From Polychytrium aggregatum (Eukaryota; Chytridiomycota; Chytridiomycetes; Polychytriales), in NCBI RefSeq assembly GCF_025602895.1, contig NW_026516230.1, positions 1 to 64,000 on the forward strand: 64,000 nucleotides of DNA, read 5' to 3'. The notes below the pieces were generated by a model. It worked only from the letters and a program-made list of their open reading frames with translations, was not told where the DNA came from and searched no databases. Below are positions 50,943 to 60,962 of this stretch, piece by piece. Position 1 is the stretch's first letter, and each line of letters begins with the position of its first letter. A program made the translations under genes and the position numbers.

Positions 50943-51727
50943 TCCTTGGCCTGGTGTCCCGGTCGGTGACAGAAGAAGCAGGAACCATGGCGGAGGTCCT
51001 CCTGCTTCTGTCTGTCCTTGGGGGAGACAGTGGCAGCTTGCTGGAACCGGGAGCGGGGAGGGCCACGAGCCTCCATGGCGTTGACGTCAACGTCCATGGG
51101 CTCAGGCATGGGTCTTGCGGGCGGGGCCGGGCGAGGCGGACGGGCTGGGACGTGATGAGACCGATGGCCGCCTGCCAGCTGCGGGTAGAACTGGCGGCCA
51201 TGGTACTGGACGTTGTCGAGGTTCTCGGCAACGTCCATCATCACGTCCAGGGACTTGCGGGCATCAGGGTTGCTGGCGATGTACTCTCTGATCTTGGGCT
51301 TGAGGCCCTTCTGGAAGAGGTACATCGCATCAGCAGAGCCCAGCTCCTCAATCTGGGAGGAGAGGTCTTCAAACTCCTCGATGTAGCGGGTCACAGAACC
51401 ACGCTGCACGAGAGAGTATAGCTTGTCACGGGCAATGAGTTCAGCATTGGGGCTGCCGAAGCGGCGACGGAGGCGGTCCTTGAAGTCGTCAAACACACCT
51501 TCGCTCTGCTCGTCGAACCCTTGGCGGCGGTACCAACGGTACGCCTGGTCCTTTAAGCAGAGCTTGGCGGCGACGATGTGGTGGGTGGGGGCGACTTGGG
51601 CAGCATCGAGGTAGTCCTCGAGTTGCTGCAGCCAGTCCTCCACCGAGGAGGAGCGGCTCTTCCCAGTAAACACTGGGGCACGGAAGGTCTTGAGGAAGGC
51701 TTCCGGAAGTGGGCGGGGGTTGCTCAT
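50906..51727 (-). CDS. gag: B1 Gag, 273 aa
   Basis: Only complete family B gag in the window. Residues ~15-180 are the capsid-like region with aromatic pair AYRWYRRQ (62-69) and RYIEEFEDL (114-122), typical of the retrotransposon gag domain. A Pro/Arg-rich linker follows (~188-230), then CCHC knuckle C250, C253, H258, C263. The start at 51727 is the only ATG in frame after an upstream TAG. It ends in the frameshift hairpin leading to pol. It lacks obvious motifs outside the gag domain and knuckle. Confidence 0.95.
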   Translation of the reverse strand: MSNPRPLPEAFLKTFRAPVFTGKSRSSSVEDWLQQLEDYLDAAQVAPTHHIVAAKLCLKDQAYRWYRRQGFDEQSEGVFDDFKDRLRRRFGSPNAELIARDKLYSLVQRGSVTRYIEEFEDLSSQIEELGSADAMYLFQKGLKPKIREYIASNPDARKSLDVMMDVAENLDNVQYHGRQFYPQLAGGHRSHHVPARPPRPAPPARPMPEPMDVDVNAMEARGPPRSRFQQAATVSPKDRQKQEDLRHGSCFFCHRPGHQAKECPMKSGNGRPY

Positions 51728-51849
51728 GGCAGGGGCAGGCTCCAGGGACAGAGAGGAGAGTCGGTCGGCAAGAGAGGCGGGATCCAGCTTGAGGATCTAG
51801 AAAGAGGACAAACAGGACGAAAACAAGACGAGGATTTCCGATGCTACCA
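51728..51849 (-). other. B1 leader with primer-binding site
   Basis: 122 nt between LTR and gag ATG. It starts TGGTAGCATCGGAAATCC, sharing its first 13 bases with family A subfamily I, and is therefore the likely tRNA primer site. No uORF of note was seen. Confidence 0.75.
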
Positions 51850-52158
51850 TGTAACGTCCACTACTGGGACGTTGGGGCAAGACGGGGAGGGAGGGGGTAC
51901 AAGACAAGACAGGACGGGGCAGAACAGGGCGGTGCTAGGCTACTCTAGCGGACGGGTGAGCTCGGGGAGCACTTACGTTTATTCACGATAAAACCGAACT
52001 CCAGACAAACGGGGGGAACGGGGGCAACCCGCAGGTATACCCTGCGGTGGCCTGCCTGCGGTGCGTGAAAACGCAAAGCGCAGCACAGGTCACGACCCAC
52101 TGCGCCGCGCAGTACGCGCAGTACGCGCAGCACAGCGTCGGAGATACCATCTCCTACA
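51850..52158 (-). repeat. LTR of family B (b5), 5' LTR of B1
   Basis: 309 bp with the same terminal inverted repeats as b4. Outer flank CTTGT is A7 pol sequence; the matching flank is lost with B1's 3' end. Confidence 0.95.
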
Positions 52159-55100
52159 CTTGTGCTTGGCAAAGGTCGATCAGTGTGTCCATTTCCGGAA
52201 GGTTGCGGTTGCGGCTGAGGAAGTCGTGGATGTCTGCGAGTCCTCCATCCAAGAGTTCGGCCAGTGGTGCCCACGAGTCGTACGATGGGTCGTATCCCTG
52301 CCAGCGGAGCAGGAACTCGTGTCGATATCCAGGAAGTCGACGTCGTCGGTTGATCCTGTGTCCAATGATCGCTTCGAACACTGATTCGTCGTTGTGGTTG
52401 GGTCCGGGTTCGTCAAACACAAGTTGGTCGGTCGATGGTGTGTTGTACGGGACGAGGGCGGAAGCTGGGAGTTCGGTTGTGAATCGGAGGGTCCTCGGGA
52501 GTCGAAGTCGATATCCAGTCGTCCCGATCTTCTCGATGATCTTGAAGGGTCCCAAGTACGGCATCCGCATCTTGGAGGGTGTGACGTCGTCCGTGCTGAA
52601 GTGATACGCGGTCGTGTCGATCAGGACTTGGTCGCCAATGTCGTAGCTGATATCCCGTCGATGTCGGTTGGCGTAGTACAGGGCCCGGTCCTGGGCCTTG
52701 CCGATGTTGTCCGAGACCAAGTCCAGAGTCGCTTGCATCTCCTCGATCGACTGTGCTGCGGGGTTGGACTCGGCGATGATGTCGGTGTTGGCAGGAGTGC
52801 GAGGATGCTGACCATGCATCAGGAAGAAGGGCGAATGTCCAGTCGAAGCTGAGCTGTGTGAGTTGAGCGCGAACTGGATGTATGGTACTTGATCGATCCA
52901 GCGGGAGCCGAGGGCCAGAGTCGAACAGCGGATGGCCTCGGCGACGGTTGCCACAAAGCGTTCGACTTGTCCGGCGGCCTCGTGGTGGTGGGCAAAGGCG
53001 ATCCGGAGTTCGGTCTTGAGCAGAACGTTGAGTCCTGTCCAGAAGGCCGATCGGAAGCGTGTGTCGTGATCCGAGATGAAAGTGCCGGCGAGTCCAAAGT
53101 GCACAAAGACATCGCGGAAGTACTGGCGGGCGACGTCTTCGGCCGAGTCGGTCTTGTTGCCAGGAACCAGGACAACGTACTTGGTGAGGGAGTCGACAAA
53201 GATCGTGATCGAGTTGAAGGTGCGTCCCGAGAGTGAGTCCGTGACAGGCGGGAGTCCGAGGATGAAGTCGAGGGCGACAGTGTCCATCTTGCGGGTGGCC
53301 ACAGGGATCCGGGAGAAGTGGCCGTACGCTTGTTGTCGTCGGATCTTGGCTCGCTGGCAGATGTCGCAGTGCGAGACCCACTCGGCAATGTCCTTGGACA
53401 TGGCGGGCCAGTAGTAGTGGGTTGAGATGGCCTTGTAGAGCGTGTTGGTGCCGGGGTGAGCTGCACAGACAGAGTCGTGGTGGTCCTTGATGATCGAGAT
53501 GCGGAGGTCCTTGCCGGGGATGCAGATGCGGGTCGAGTCGAAGTAGAGAATCCCGTGTCGAAGTGAGAAGCGGTGCAGCTGTGCCTTCATCCACGGCTTG
53601 AGTCCGTCGGTCGAGTTGTCGCGGAGGGCCGAGATCAGTGCTGACAGGATCGGGTCGGAGCTGTACTGAGTGCGGATGGTGTCCAAGAGATCGTCGGGCG
53701 AGGGTCCGAGGTTGACAATCGCGTTGATGATCGAGACTTGGACGGCCTTGGAGATGGCTGTCGGTGTGCGCGAGAGCACGTCGGCGACCTTGTTCCACGA
53801 GCCGGGGATCCACTGGATCTCGAGGTCAAAGTCCAGCATCGTGTCGATGGCCCGTTGTTGGCGCTTGTTGAGGGTCTTGGAGTCGAGGATGTGCTTGAGC
53901 GCCTTCTGGTCGGTGTGGAGGAAGACTTTGCGGCCGACGAGGTAGTTCTTGAACTTGTCGAGGTGGCGGGTGATCGACAGCAGCTCGCCGTTGTAGGGCG
54001 AGTAGTTGAGCTCGGATCCGTGCAGTTTCTGCGAGTTGAAGGCGATGGGGCGCACGGTGCCGGATCCGTCCATGTCTTGCCCGATCCATCCACCAATCGA
54101 TGCGCTTGACTCGGACCAGTCGGTGAAGAGGTGGATGTCTTTGTCCGGGTTGACCATGTGCAGCGACTGAGGCGAGAGCAACTTGAGCTGCTCGAAGGCG
54201 GCGATGGCGTTGTCGTCCCAGACGACGGACTTGGTCGAGTTGGCGGAGCGGGTGGTGATCAGCGTCGAGAGCGGACCGGCGAGGGCAGCGTAGCCAGGGA
54301 CAAAGCTCATGATGGTGTTGGTCAAGCCGAGGAAGCTGCGGAGTTCGTGTTCGGTCGTTGGTCGCGGGTAGTTCTTGATGGCGTCAATGCGCGAGGGATG
54401 CACTTGGATGCGCCCTTCGCCGATGATGAAGCCGAGATAGGTGACGGTCGAGTTGAAGAACGAACACTTCTCGGGTCGGATCTTGAAGCCGTGTTGGTGG
54501 ATCTTGTCGAGGACCAGTTCGATGTGGCGGATGTGCTGGTCCTCGTCCTCGGATGCGATCAGGATGTCGTCGATGTAGACGAACACAAAATCGTCGATGT
54601 ATTCGCGGAAGATGTCGTTCATCGCGGCTTGGAAAACCGAGGGACTGTTGGCGAGGCCGAAGGGCATCACAAGCCACTCAAAGTGGCCGTACTTGGTCCT
54701 GAAGGCCGTCTTGGGGGTGTCGGCGTCGGCGATGCGGATCTGGTGGAATCCGCGTTGCAAGTCGAGCTTGGAGAAGACACGGCACTTGGACAGGCGGTCG
54801 ATGATCTCGCGCATGTTGGGCAGCGCGGTGCGGTCCTTGACGGTGATCTTGTTGAGGGCGCGGAAGTCAAAGACGAGTCGGAACTTGTCGCCCTGCTTGA
54901 CCCAGAAGATCGGTGCGCCGAAGGGTGAGACGGACTTGCGGATGTGGCCGATTCGGAGCAATCGGTCGAGTTCGTCTTTGAGTCGAGCGAGTTCTTCGGC
55001 CGACATCTGGTAGAGCGACGACCAAGTTGGCTTGGCAGAGTCGTCGAGTCGGATGTTCATGTCGATGCCGGGTCGGTGAGGCGGGAGTTCCTTGAGTTCG

Positions 55101-55746
55101 TTGAAGGCATCGCGGTACTTTGCGATGATGGATCGGTGTTCGGGGGTCAGTGGTTCGAGGACACGGGCGAGTTGGGCAACAGGGTCGTAGGGTTCAACAG
55201 CAACTGTATTCAAGTCACTGCTCAGAGTACAAACATACACGGCGCCGGGAGTCGAGGCGAGTGCGTTGATCTGCTGGGTCGACATGTGGTACTGGGATCG
55301 GAGTTCGAGGGTCGTGAGTGGCATTCCGGAGTCGGGTCGCGATGCCGTCCAAGTGTGGTTCTTCCCGTCGATCGAGAACTTGATTCGGTTGGAGGGCCAG
55401 TCGATCTCGGGGTTGGTCTGGTCGAGCCAGTTCTTGCCGAGGATGACGTCCCAGGTGAGTGGCGCGGTGAAGAGGTTGATGCGGGCGTGGTAGTCGTGGA
55501 TGGTGAGGTCGACGGGATCGGTGACGGAGGACGGGAAGGACTTGCCGTTGGGCATCGTGACGGCGTTGGCGGTGGTCTTGGTTCGAAGGTCGAGGGTCGA
55601 GGCGAGGGTCTCGGAGATGTGCGAGTTGGTCGCACCAGGGTCGATGAGGACGGTGATCGGGGAGCCGTTGAGGGTGGCGTCGATCACAAGCAGTCCCTTG
55701 CCGCGGTTGGCGGCAATGCGGTGGGGTTCGTCGATGAGAGAGTTGA
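52159..55746 (-). pseudogene. pol: A7: older family A pol (residues ~65-1261), both ends missing
   Basis: A long open family A pol with scattered substitutions against A1-A6: for example NRG for NHG near the protease, DSGMP for DTGMP, FREYIDD for FREFIDD, IHQHG for IHRHG, SALRDN for SVLRDN, NVLLKT for NTLLKT. Silent changes are numerous. Catalytic residues are kept. The C-terminus is cut by B1 at codon 1261, after the chromodomain, and the N-terminus by the solo LTR at 55747. No gag, no own LTR and no frameshift element remain. It represents an earlier wave of family A. Confidence 0.93.
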
Positions 55747-56212
55747 TGTCACAGATCCCTCTGCCCGTCAGGCTGCACCGTCGCACTTGTGTCACTGTTT
55801 GCGTCGCACACTTTCTTTTTCCTTTGTCCTGTGACGCCTTTCCTTTTTCCTTGCTCTCATGTTGCACATGCCGCTCTGTGTTCCCTGCATTTGTCATCGA
55901 CCATGCATTAGTCAGACGCCGTGTCACCCGCATTTGTCAGCCACCGAGCATTTGCCAGACTTTCACATGTTTCTCCGGTTAGCCGCTGCTGCCTGGCTGC
56001 TGTCCCGCCGCCTCCGCTGCTTCGCCCCCGCTGCGGCAGGCTTCGCCTCCGGGACCGCCAGACAGATAAATAGCCCGCCTTCGCCCGCTCATGTTTCTGG
56101 TCATCACCTTCGACCCCAGACACACTTGACTCTAGATCATAGCCTCGCTAAGATCAATAAAACCCTTCTCTATCTTCTTCTTTTGACTTCCTCTTGATCC
56201 CGTGATCTGACA
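55747..56212 (+). repeat. Solo family A LTR (a12), older variant, joining A7 and C
   Basis: 466 bp in plus orientation, with several substitutions against the young LTRs. It is followed by neither a primer site nor preceded by a polypurine tract, so it is solo. Flanks GTTGA and CTGTG do not match, so it is not a simple solo LTR at one target; it links two different elements. Confidence 0.92.
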
Positions 56213-59200
56213 CTGTGGAAGTCTTCTACGGCCTCGCGTGAGTGTGTCAAAAAGGATGCGGGCTCCCATGTTGCATCCGAGACGTGGTACCCTTTCCATG
56301 CCACTAAGTACTTGATGCCCCTCCCTTGACGCTGGGAGTCCAGAATTTCTTCCACTTCCCATTCGAGCTCATTTTCGATTTCGATTGGTGGTGGTGGCTC
56401 GATGCTTCTGTTTGGGATCTGAGATCTGTGATACGGTTCCAATAGTGATGTGTGAAATACGGGGTGGATCTTGTAATGGGGCGGCAGGTCGAGTTCGTAC
56501 GCCACCTCATTGATCTTGCGCTTCACCTTGTAAGGCCCAATTCTTTTGTAATCCAGCTTCTCACAAGGACGGGTTGTTCTTATATTCGCTCGCCGGAGCC
56601 ACACCTCGTCCCCGGGAGAGTACTCCGGTTGTTCCTCGCGGTGTTTGTCGGCAAATCGTTTGTACCTGTCCTGAGCGTTCTGAAGGTTAGTGGCGAGGTG
56701 CGATCGAACTTCTTCGAGCAATTTGGCGTGTTCCTCGGCAACGGGATTGACAGCCGTGTGGGGCTGTAGCACCGTAAATTGCGGGTGGTACCCGTAATTC
56801 GCGTAGAAGGGGGACATTCCGATTGACTCGTGAGTCGCATTATTGTACGAAAACTCCGCCAATGGGAGCAGGTTAATCCAGTTGTCCTGTCGGTATGTGG
56901 CGTAACATCGCAGGTATTGTTCCATGATCTGGTTCACTCGTTCTGTTTGGCCGTTGGTTTGGGGGTGAAACGCAGAAGTGAGGTTAACTGTGGTGCCCAG
57001 CAGTTCCATCAGCCGTTTCCAGAACCGTGAGGCAAACTGCGGCCCTCTATCGGACACCACTGTATCCGGCATTCCGTGAAGCCGGGCGACCTCTCGGAGG
57101 AACAGTGATGCTGCTTGTGGTGCCGTGGTTGTCTTCGTGCACGGGACGAAGTGCGCCATCTTGGTTAGCCTGCATACAACTACCATGATGGCATCCATGC
57201 CGTTTGCAGGCGGCAAGTCGGTGACAAAGTCGACAGATGTTGATCCCCATGGTCGATCCGGGATCGGGAGTGGGATCAGGAGTCCATGCGGTGCGTGTCG
57301 GGGGGCCTTGGCGCGAGCGCAAGTGTCACATGAACGGACGTACTCAGTGACCATGCGCTTCATTCCCGGCCACTTGTGGTCGCGGCGCAGCAGTTTGTAG
57401 GTCTTTGCGATTCCGAAGTGCCCTGCCATGGGGCTGTCATGGTAAGCTCGCAAGAGTTGCAGCTGTTCGTCGGGGGTGGGAGGTTGGCTGTCGTCGGTGG
57501 CGGTCTTCGCGCCGCTATCGTCGAGGTCTGCTAACTCGGAGTCGCCATCGCTTTGGTCATCGTCGTTGGATGTTTCGTCGTCTCCGCGGAGGTGCAGTGC
57601 GTTGGCCAGTATCTGCTCGGGCCTAAGAAGGGGCTGTTCGACTTTGGCGGAGCCCTCTCCCTCCTCAAAGCCATGCTCCGTCCGACGAGACAGGGCATCA
57701 GCCTTTGCATGCATCCTCCCAGGTTGGTAGGTGATGACAAAGTCAAAGTTTGACAAGAGCATGGCCCATCTGGCCTGTCGCCCGTTGAGGGTTCGAGAGC
57801 TTGTGAAGTATTGCAGGTTCCTATGGTCTGAGTATACGGTGATCTTATGCGGCGATCCGACCAGGAAGTGGCGCCAGCGCTTGAATGCGTCAACGATCGC
57901 CAAAAGCTCTTTGTCATGCACATCGTAGCGGCTCTCGTTTGGCAGCATCTTCCTGGAGTGGAATGCTACAGGGTGTAGTACTCCATCTCCGTCCGGCTGG
58001 GATAGGACCGCTCCGATGGCAAAATCAGACGCATCCGTCTCTACGACGAATGGGGCGTCCATTTGTGGGTGGGCAAGGACCGGGGCGGTGGTGAATGCGG
58101 CCTTGAGGGTGTCGAAGGCTGCTTGGGCTTCAGGGGTCCAGGAGAAAGGAGTATCCTTGCGTGTCGTGGCGTTGAGAGGGATGGCAATCAAGGAGTAGTC
58201 TCGAATAAACTGTCGGTAGATATTGGCGAACCCTAGGAAGCGTTGGACTCCTTTGGTTGACGATGGGGCATTCCACTCGATCACGGCTTGCACCTTGGCC
58301 GGGTCCATTCCTATGAATCCCGTAGCCACGATATACCCAAGGAAATCCACCTCCTGGCAGTCGAAGAGGCACTTCTCCAACTTGGCGAACAGGCCATGGT
58401 GTCGTAAACGGGTCAGGACTTCGGTGACATGTCTGTCATGGTCCTCCTGGGACTGAGAAAACACGAGGATGTCGTCGAGATAGACGACCACGAAGACGTC
58501 CAAGACGTCACGGAAGACGTCATTGAGAAAGTGTTGGAATACAGACGGCGCATTGGTCAGCCCAAAGGGCATCACCAGGTATTCGTAGAGGCCGAACGGG
58601 GTGCGGAATGCTGTTTTCCATTCATCGCTCGCGCGGATGCGTACAAGGTTGTAGGCACCGCGCAGGTCGATTTTGGAAAACACTTTCGCCCCGCTCAGGC
58701 GCTCCAGCAGCGTTTGGATCAACGGGAGTGGATATCGGTTGCGGACGGTGATTTTGTTGAGATTTCGGTAATCCACGCAGAGGCGAAGCGATCCGTCCTT
58801 CTTCCGAACAAACAGTACCGGGGAGGCCGCAGGAGACTTGGACGGGCGAATGAACCCCTTGGCGAGGTTCTCGTCCAAGTACTCCCGCAGCGCCTTGGTC
58901 TCGTCCGTCGATAGGCTGTATATCGGTCCAAATGGTGGCACCATGTCAGGGAGGAGGTCGATCCCACAGTCATAGGGTCGATGTTCGGGTAACCGGTCTG
59001 CACTACCCTTGGCGAAGACGTCGGCAAAGTCTCGGTACTTTGCGGGAAGGCCTTCAGGCAAGGCGGCCAGCTTGGGCAGAGCTGAAACAGCAGCTACGAG
59101 GGCCCGTGGGAGCTCCATGACCCCGGCGGTCCAATTGATGTTGGGGTTGTGCTCGCGCAGCCAGGGCAGTCCCAGAACGACAGGAGCATGCGGACACGAG

Positions 59201-59946
59201 AGGAGGTCGAACACTACGGTGGACATGTGGTCTCCAACGATGGTGTCGATGGGCAGTGTTTCCTCCGACACGGGTGGAAGAACGTGGCCGTCAATGGCTA
59301 TTGCAGCCAATGGGCTTGGTTTGGGGCAGATGGCCAGGTCGTTCTCGCGAGTGAACGTGGGATCGATGAAGCATGTGGTGCACCCGCTGTCCAACATTGC
59401 TGTGGTGTGCACGCGGATGTCGTTTTGCATGAGGGTGATGGGCATGAGGAACAAACTGGCGTTGGGGTAGCATGTGGTTGTTGCCGATATGATTGGGCGA
59501 ATTTGGTCCAGGTTGGGGGCGTTTGGGGGCGTGGCTTGCGTTGGGGGATGCGGGAGTCCTTGTTTGGTGATGGGTGAGTCGGGCACGCGGCTTGAGGTCC
59601 CGGACGTCGTGGGGATTGCTGAAGATTTGGGGTGCGTGCTCTGGGATGAGCACGCACCATTGGGAGCACCTGGGAGGTCGGGCTGGTGGCGGCATGGGCT
59701 GGTCGGGGTAGCCGCTGGTCTCGGCGGGAACGGGAGTTCTGAGGTGTCCCCAGGAGTTGGATGGTGTCGCATGCGGAGGTCGATGGTTCGGAGAGGTAGG
59801 GCCAAGGGGGAGGGGACAACTGGAGAAGTGCTGTGGTTGACGGCGACTTTATTGCAGTTGTCAATGGACAGCGCCAGAGCAGAGGCCCTTAGAGGCTCTG
59901 GCGCTTGTCGTTTCCCTGGTTGTTCATGGGCTTGCGACGAGGGCAC
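56213..59946 (-). CDS. pol: C Pol polyprotein, truncated in the chromodomain (about 1244 aa)
   Basis: Enzyme polyprotein in the -1 frame of gag. Protease LDSGC (D186-C189). RT palm D427 (FSKIDLRGAYN) and YLDD 489-492. RNase H D638, E680, D707. An acidic linker (~757-820, many Asp, Glu and Ser) separates RNase H from integrase. Integrase finger H836, H843, C873, C876; core D906, D966, E1002 with 35 residues between the last two; GPY/F module (RIGPYKVKRKI). Chromodomain near the end (KYLVAWKGYHVSDATWEP). The natural stop is missing: the frame continues 13 codons into LTR a12 to a stop at 56170. Otherwise open. Confidence 0.95.
59870..59916 (-). promoter_or_regulatory. -1 programmed ribosomal frameshift element of C
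   Basis: On the minus strand: G GGA AAC (59916-59910) in the gag frame, 4-nt spacer, then a perfect 11-bp stem AGCGCCAGAGC (59905-59895) with GCTCTGGCGCT (59880-59870), 14-nt loop. The gag stop TAA falls in the loop. Slippage yields the GGG AAA codons of the pol frame. Confidence 0.86.
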
Positions 59947-60665
59947 GACTTGATGTAGTGACCTGCTTCACCGCAGTAAAGACACAAATTGTTGGAGCGG
60001 CGATGGCGGTGCTGTACGTCGCGGTCGCTGAGAGAGGCAGCGTTGGCCGTGTCGACGTCCATGGGATCGTCGGCGTACCTGGACTCGGAGCTTGGGTGGA
60101 CACCAGGGTGGATGGTCGGACGGTAGCGGTGGCCGGGGGACTCCTCGAGGCGGCGTTGATGGATGCGAGCGTCGAGGCGGATGGCCACCTCGATCAACTC
60201 GGAGAGGGCTTCGGGGAGGTCGCCTCGGATGGCCAGCATGTCCTTGATCTCGCCGCTCAGGCCACGGTAGAACTGAGCGACGAATGCTGGTTCGTTCCAT
60301 CTGACCTCTGACTGGAGCAGCTGGAACTCCGAGGCGTAGACGGTGGCGGGCCGTCTGCCTTGCATGAGCTTCATCAGGGAGGATTCGGCCCTCTTGGAGG
60401 CATTTGGGTCTCCGTAGCGGGCCTCAAGGATGGTGCAAAACTGGCGGAAGTCTTGAAGCGCAGGGTCCTCAGTGCGGACGAGGCTTGCGAACCAGTCGGC
60501 GGGCGGGCCGGAGAGGAGCGAACCGACGAGGCCAACTCTGTGGCTGGCAGTTGGATAGCGGGCATCGTTCAGGGTTAGGACGATGTTGACCTTCGTGAGG
60601 AAGGTCCTGAGTTGACGGCGGTCCCCGGTAAACGGGTCGGGGAGACGGATGACGGGATCAGCCAT
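59889..60665 (-). CDS. gag: C Gag, 258 aa
   Basis: The start chosen is the ATG at 60665 (MADPVIRLPDPFTG); the open frame extends upstream to 60734 but that part lies in the LTR and primer site. Residues ~10-175 are a capsid domain of the type seen in fungal chromoviruses (KRAESSLMKLMQG, then AIRLDARIHQRRLEE). One CCHC knuckle C228, C231, H236, C241. Overlaps pol by 58 nt. Intact. Confidence 0.94.
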   Translation of the reverse strand: MADPVIRLPDPFTGDRRQLRTFLTKVNIVLTLNDARYPTASHRVGLVGSLLSGPPADWFASLVRTEDPALQDFRQFCTILEARYGDPNASKRAESSLMKLMQGRRPATVYASEFQLLQSEVRWNEPAFVAQFYRGLSGEIKDMLAIRGDLPEALSELIEVAIRLDARIHQRRLEESPGHRYRPTIHPGVHPSSESRYADDPMDVDTANAASLSDRDVQHRHRRSNNLCLYCGEAGHYIKSCPRRKPMNNQGNDKRQSL

Positions 60666-60683
60666 AGCGAGGACGGGGTGAGG

Positions 60684-60694
60684 AAGAGAAGTCA
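60684..60694 (-). other. Self-primer annealing site of C
   Basis: Minus strand TGACTTCTCTT, 2 nt downstream of the LTR. It is the exact complement of AAGAGAAGTCA at 60840-60830 inside the LTR, which lies about 30-40 nt after the TATA box, that is, near the expected 5' end of the RNA. No tRNA-type TGG site is present. This is the Tf1-type self-priming arrangement. Confidence 0.8.
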
Positions 60695-60696
60695 AA

Positions 60697-60962
60697 TGTA
60701 ACGGACGGGCGAGGGTGGACCGAGGCGAGGGCAAGCAGGCAGGGCGAACAGGCAGGGCAAACGGGGACGGGGCCGAAAGGCGAAACTGGGAGCTGGACAG
60801 GAATATATTGCAGGACGGGAGAGTACAGATGACTTCTCTTGCTGGGCTCTCGTGCGGCCGGAGAGGCAGCCCTTATATACTGAGGCCTAGCAAGAGACGA
60901 TCGCGCGTGGCTTGGAACAAGCCAACGCACGCCCGATGTGGCGACCACGCCGGGTCGTCACA
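60697..60962 (-). repeat. LTR of family C, 5' LTR
   Basis: 266 bp, TGTGACGACCC...CCGTTACA on the minus strand. TATA box TATATAAGG (plus 60871-60879), followed by the self-primer 11-mer (60830-60840). Confidence 0.9.
60871..60879 (-). promoter_or_regulatory. TATA box in the family C LTR
   Basis: TATATAAGG on the minus strand, about 30 nt upstream of AGCAAGAGAAGTCA, where the RNA is expected to start. The same spacing is kept in the diverged C2 LTR (4414-4421 to 4379). Confidence 0.75.

Larger units (their letters stand above)
41442..52158 (-). mobile_element. B1: family B element holding A6, with its 3' end missing
   Basis: Minus-strand element with 5' LTR b5, intact gag, and pol split by A6 at codons ~375-376 (TSD TGGTA). 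The last 51 pol residues and the 3' LTR are missing at the B2 junction. The outer edge of b5 abuts A7 pol at codon ~1261, so B1 was inserted in A7. Confidence 0.92.
56213..60962 (-). mobile_element. C: Ty3/Gypsy chromovirus of a third family, 3' end missing
   Basis: Minus-strand element with 5' LTR (60697-60962), gag, and pol up to the chromodomain. The end of pol and the 3' LTR are cut off by LTR a12. The outer edge of its LTR abuts A8 pol at codon 727 (flank GTCGG on the plus strand), so C was inserted in A8. Confidence 0.93.
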
